A DNA stretch of 33,589 nt, taken from positions 1 to 33,589 of the forward strand of contig JAGHEJ010000054.1 in NCBI GenBank assembly GCA_017889345.1, in the 5' to 3' direction. Origin of the DNA: Clostridiales bacterium (GTDB lineage Bacteria > Bacillota > Clostridia > Clostridiales > Clostridiaceae). Positions 32,553-33,589 of this stretch are shown piece by piece. The position numbers and the translations under genes are program-made. Positions within the stretch are counted from its first letter, which is position 1. Every line of letters starts with the position of its first letter. The notes under the pieces are model-generated. The model was not told the origin of the DNA and did not search any database. It saw only the letters and a list, made by a program, of their open reading frames with translations.

Positions 32553-33317
32553 TTAAAACACCAAATCCTTATTAAATTCTGGAAGGGAATTTATAATTAC
32601 TATTTCGTTTTTTAAATAATCTATGGTTTCTTTAAGCTTGTCCTTATTTTTTATAAAAATAATTCTTCCTCCATAATCGTGGTTTTTAGGTTTAAAGTTT
32701 TCAATTCTAACGTAACCAAACTTTTTGCTTCCAATATAACCTGTTGTGTAATTTTTATCATCTGAAATGCAAATTTCACAAATTATGTTTTCATGATTAC
32801 AAACCTTAGAACTTAAACAAAGAGCATCTTTTAAATATTTTCCATAAAAACAATTTTCCTCTAAGAATTTATTTAAATAGGGTTTAATTTCTAAACTATA
32901 ATCCATGTTTGTACATCTAACGATATTTTCTTCAAATTTTTCAAAATCCTCAAAGGAAACTAAAAGTGCTCCTTTTAAATTTTTCAAAGATAAAAGAGTG
33001 TCTATTGCTAAAGAAATTTTATCTTCATTAAAACCTAGGTTTTTTAAAATTTTTGGAACATAAGATGAGTCAAAAGTTGAAATTTTTAAAGGTTTTATAT
33101 AATTAATTTTTGAATTTTCGTGAATTTTTTGAATTGAAATATTTATAAAATCAGAATTTCCCTTAGGATGATTAAGTGCCCTTTTAATTAAGTTTGAAAC
33201 TTCCCTTTCCAACATATCTAGAGAAGTTATACATTCTCCTCCTGATATATGAGTTCCTCCTTTTAAATGATCAATGGGAGAAGCTCCTCTCATTTTAATT
33301 GAAAATAAATTATTTAT
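32553..33317 (-). CDS. bioW: Pimeloyl-CoA synthetase (6-carboxyhexanoate-CoA ligase)
   Basis: The enzyme activates pimelate to pimeloyl-CoA, the first step of the BioW-type pathway. MRGAS, GGTHISGGE, NHPKGNSDFI and RIENFKPKNHDYGGRIIFI resemble Bacillus BioW. An ATG exists at 33291-33293, but it has no ribosome binding site and would cut off the family N-terminus. The frame is open to 33332 and reads NNLFSIKMRGAS, like YSVRMRAS in Bacillus. GAGG (33326-33329) is eight bases before ATA at 33315-33317, proposed here as a rare start, giving about 254 residues; AAG 33318-33320 is the only other nearby codon. The start remains uncertain. The first bases overlap the end of the upstream membrane protein gene. 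Confidence 0.88.
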   Translation of the reverse strand: MNNLFSIKMRGASPIDHLKGGTHISGGECITSLDMLEREVSNLIKRALNHPKGNSDFINISIQKIHENSKINYIKPLKISTFDSSYVPKILKNLGFNEDKISLAIDTLLSLKNLKGALLVSFEDFEKFEENIVRCTNMDYSLEIKPYLNKFLEENCFYGKYLKDALCLSSKVCNHENIICEICISDDKNYTTGYIGSKKFGYVRIENFKPKNHDYGGRIIFIKNKDKLKETIDYLKNEIVIINSLPEFNKDLVF

Positions 33318-33589
33318 CTTTAATCCCTCTCTTTACTAAATTCTCTAATAATTTTGTAATTGGATATGCTGTAAAAAATGTATAAACCATTCCAGGAAGT
33401 GATGTAGCTAAAAGAGATATGAAGTTTGCACCAGTTAAAATTGAAAGAATAATTCTTGAGACAAATGATCCAACTGGTCCTGCTATTGATATGAAGAACA
33501 TGTTTTTATTTGAAAAATGAATAATTCCTCCAGCAACAAGTCTAAAGTTAAAGGAATTTAAAATGCTTAATAGGTTGTGAGTTCCCAAT
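33310..33589 (-). CDS. Membrane protein, 5' end outside window; possible ECF transporter substrate-binding subunit
   Basis: The visible 92 residues are the C-terminal part of a membrane protein whose start lies beyond the window edge. About three hydrophobic segments are seen, with FNFRLVAGGIIHF, FFISIAGPVGSFVSRIILS and SLPGMVYTFFTAYPITKLLE. This small, glycine- and proline-kinked pattern recalls S components of ECF vitamin transporters, and its place upstream of bioW makes a biotin or pimelate role plausible. I do not recognise BioY motifs. Its stop codon overlaps the proposed bioW start region, so it is in the biotin operon. Confidence 0.45.
   Translation of the reverse strand, partial: LGTHNLLSILNSFNFRLVAGGIIHFSNKNMFFISIAGPVGSFVSRIILSILTGANFISLLATSLPGMVYTFFTAYPITKLLENLVKRGIKDK

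Overview
This is a very AT-rich, gene-dense window from a Gram-positive, spore-forming, probably obligately anaerobic firmicute, most likely a relative of Clostridium. The evidence is strong AGGAGG-type ribosome binding sites, frequent TTG starts, a clostridial AbrB with a zinc-ribbon tail, a GerS-like lipoprotein next to alr, a flavodiiron protein, and FemX/LCP/VanX cell-wall genes. I cannot name the species. No transposase, phage gene or CRISPR array is visible.

Layout. (1) 1-130: 3' end of a 5S rRNA on + with its terminator. (2) 127-5212, minus strand: FemX-like lipid II aminoacyltransferase, AbrB regulator, an overlapping pair of a VanX-like dipeptidase and a HesB-like selenoprotein with an in-frame TGA, an LCP wall-polymer ligase and an acyltransferase-3. 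(3) 5392-18760: a Wzx/Wzy-type surface polysaccharide locus. It has two GT4 transferases and a polymerase/ligase; then, on minus, a secreted cohesin-like/DUF4214 protein and a second LCP; then YihY, GT4, flippase, initiating phosphoglycosyl transferase, mannose-1-P guanylyltransferase, GT2, GalU and a cysteine hydrolase. (4) 18866-20664: a tail-less SSB, then an ArsR repressor and an ArsP/UPF0718-type permease. The permease frame is broken exactly at a canonical -1 slippery heptamer. (5) 20703-25542: flavodiiron protein (minus), then hypothetical, acpS, gerS-like, alr and a MazEF/EndoAI-EndoA pair (plus). (6) 25642-28338: a secreted GH89 alpha-N-acetylglucosaminidase. (7) 28370-33293, minus: a tightly overlapping biotin operon bioW-F-B-D-A, preceded by a membrane protein cut by the window edge.

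How it works together. The polysaccharide genes supply activated sugars (GDP-mannose, UDP-glucose), start the repeat unit on undecaprenyl phosphate, extend it, flip it, polymerise it and attach it to the wall through the two LCP enzymes. The acyltransferase may decorate it, while FemX and VanX adjust peptidoglycan. GH89 suggests access to host mucin or heparan-type glycans. The two observations most worth following are the HesB-like selenoprotein, which a standard caller would miss or call a pseudogene, and the permease whose two halves are joined in frame by a -1 shift at U UUA AAC.
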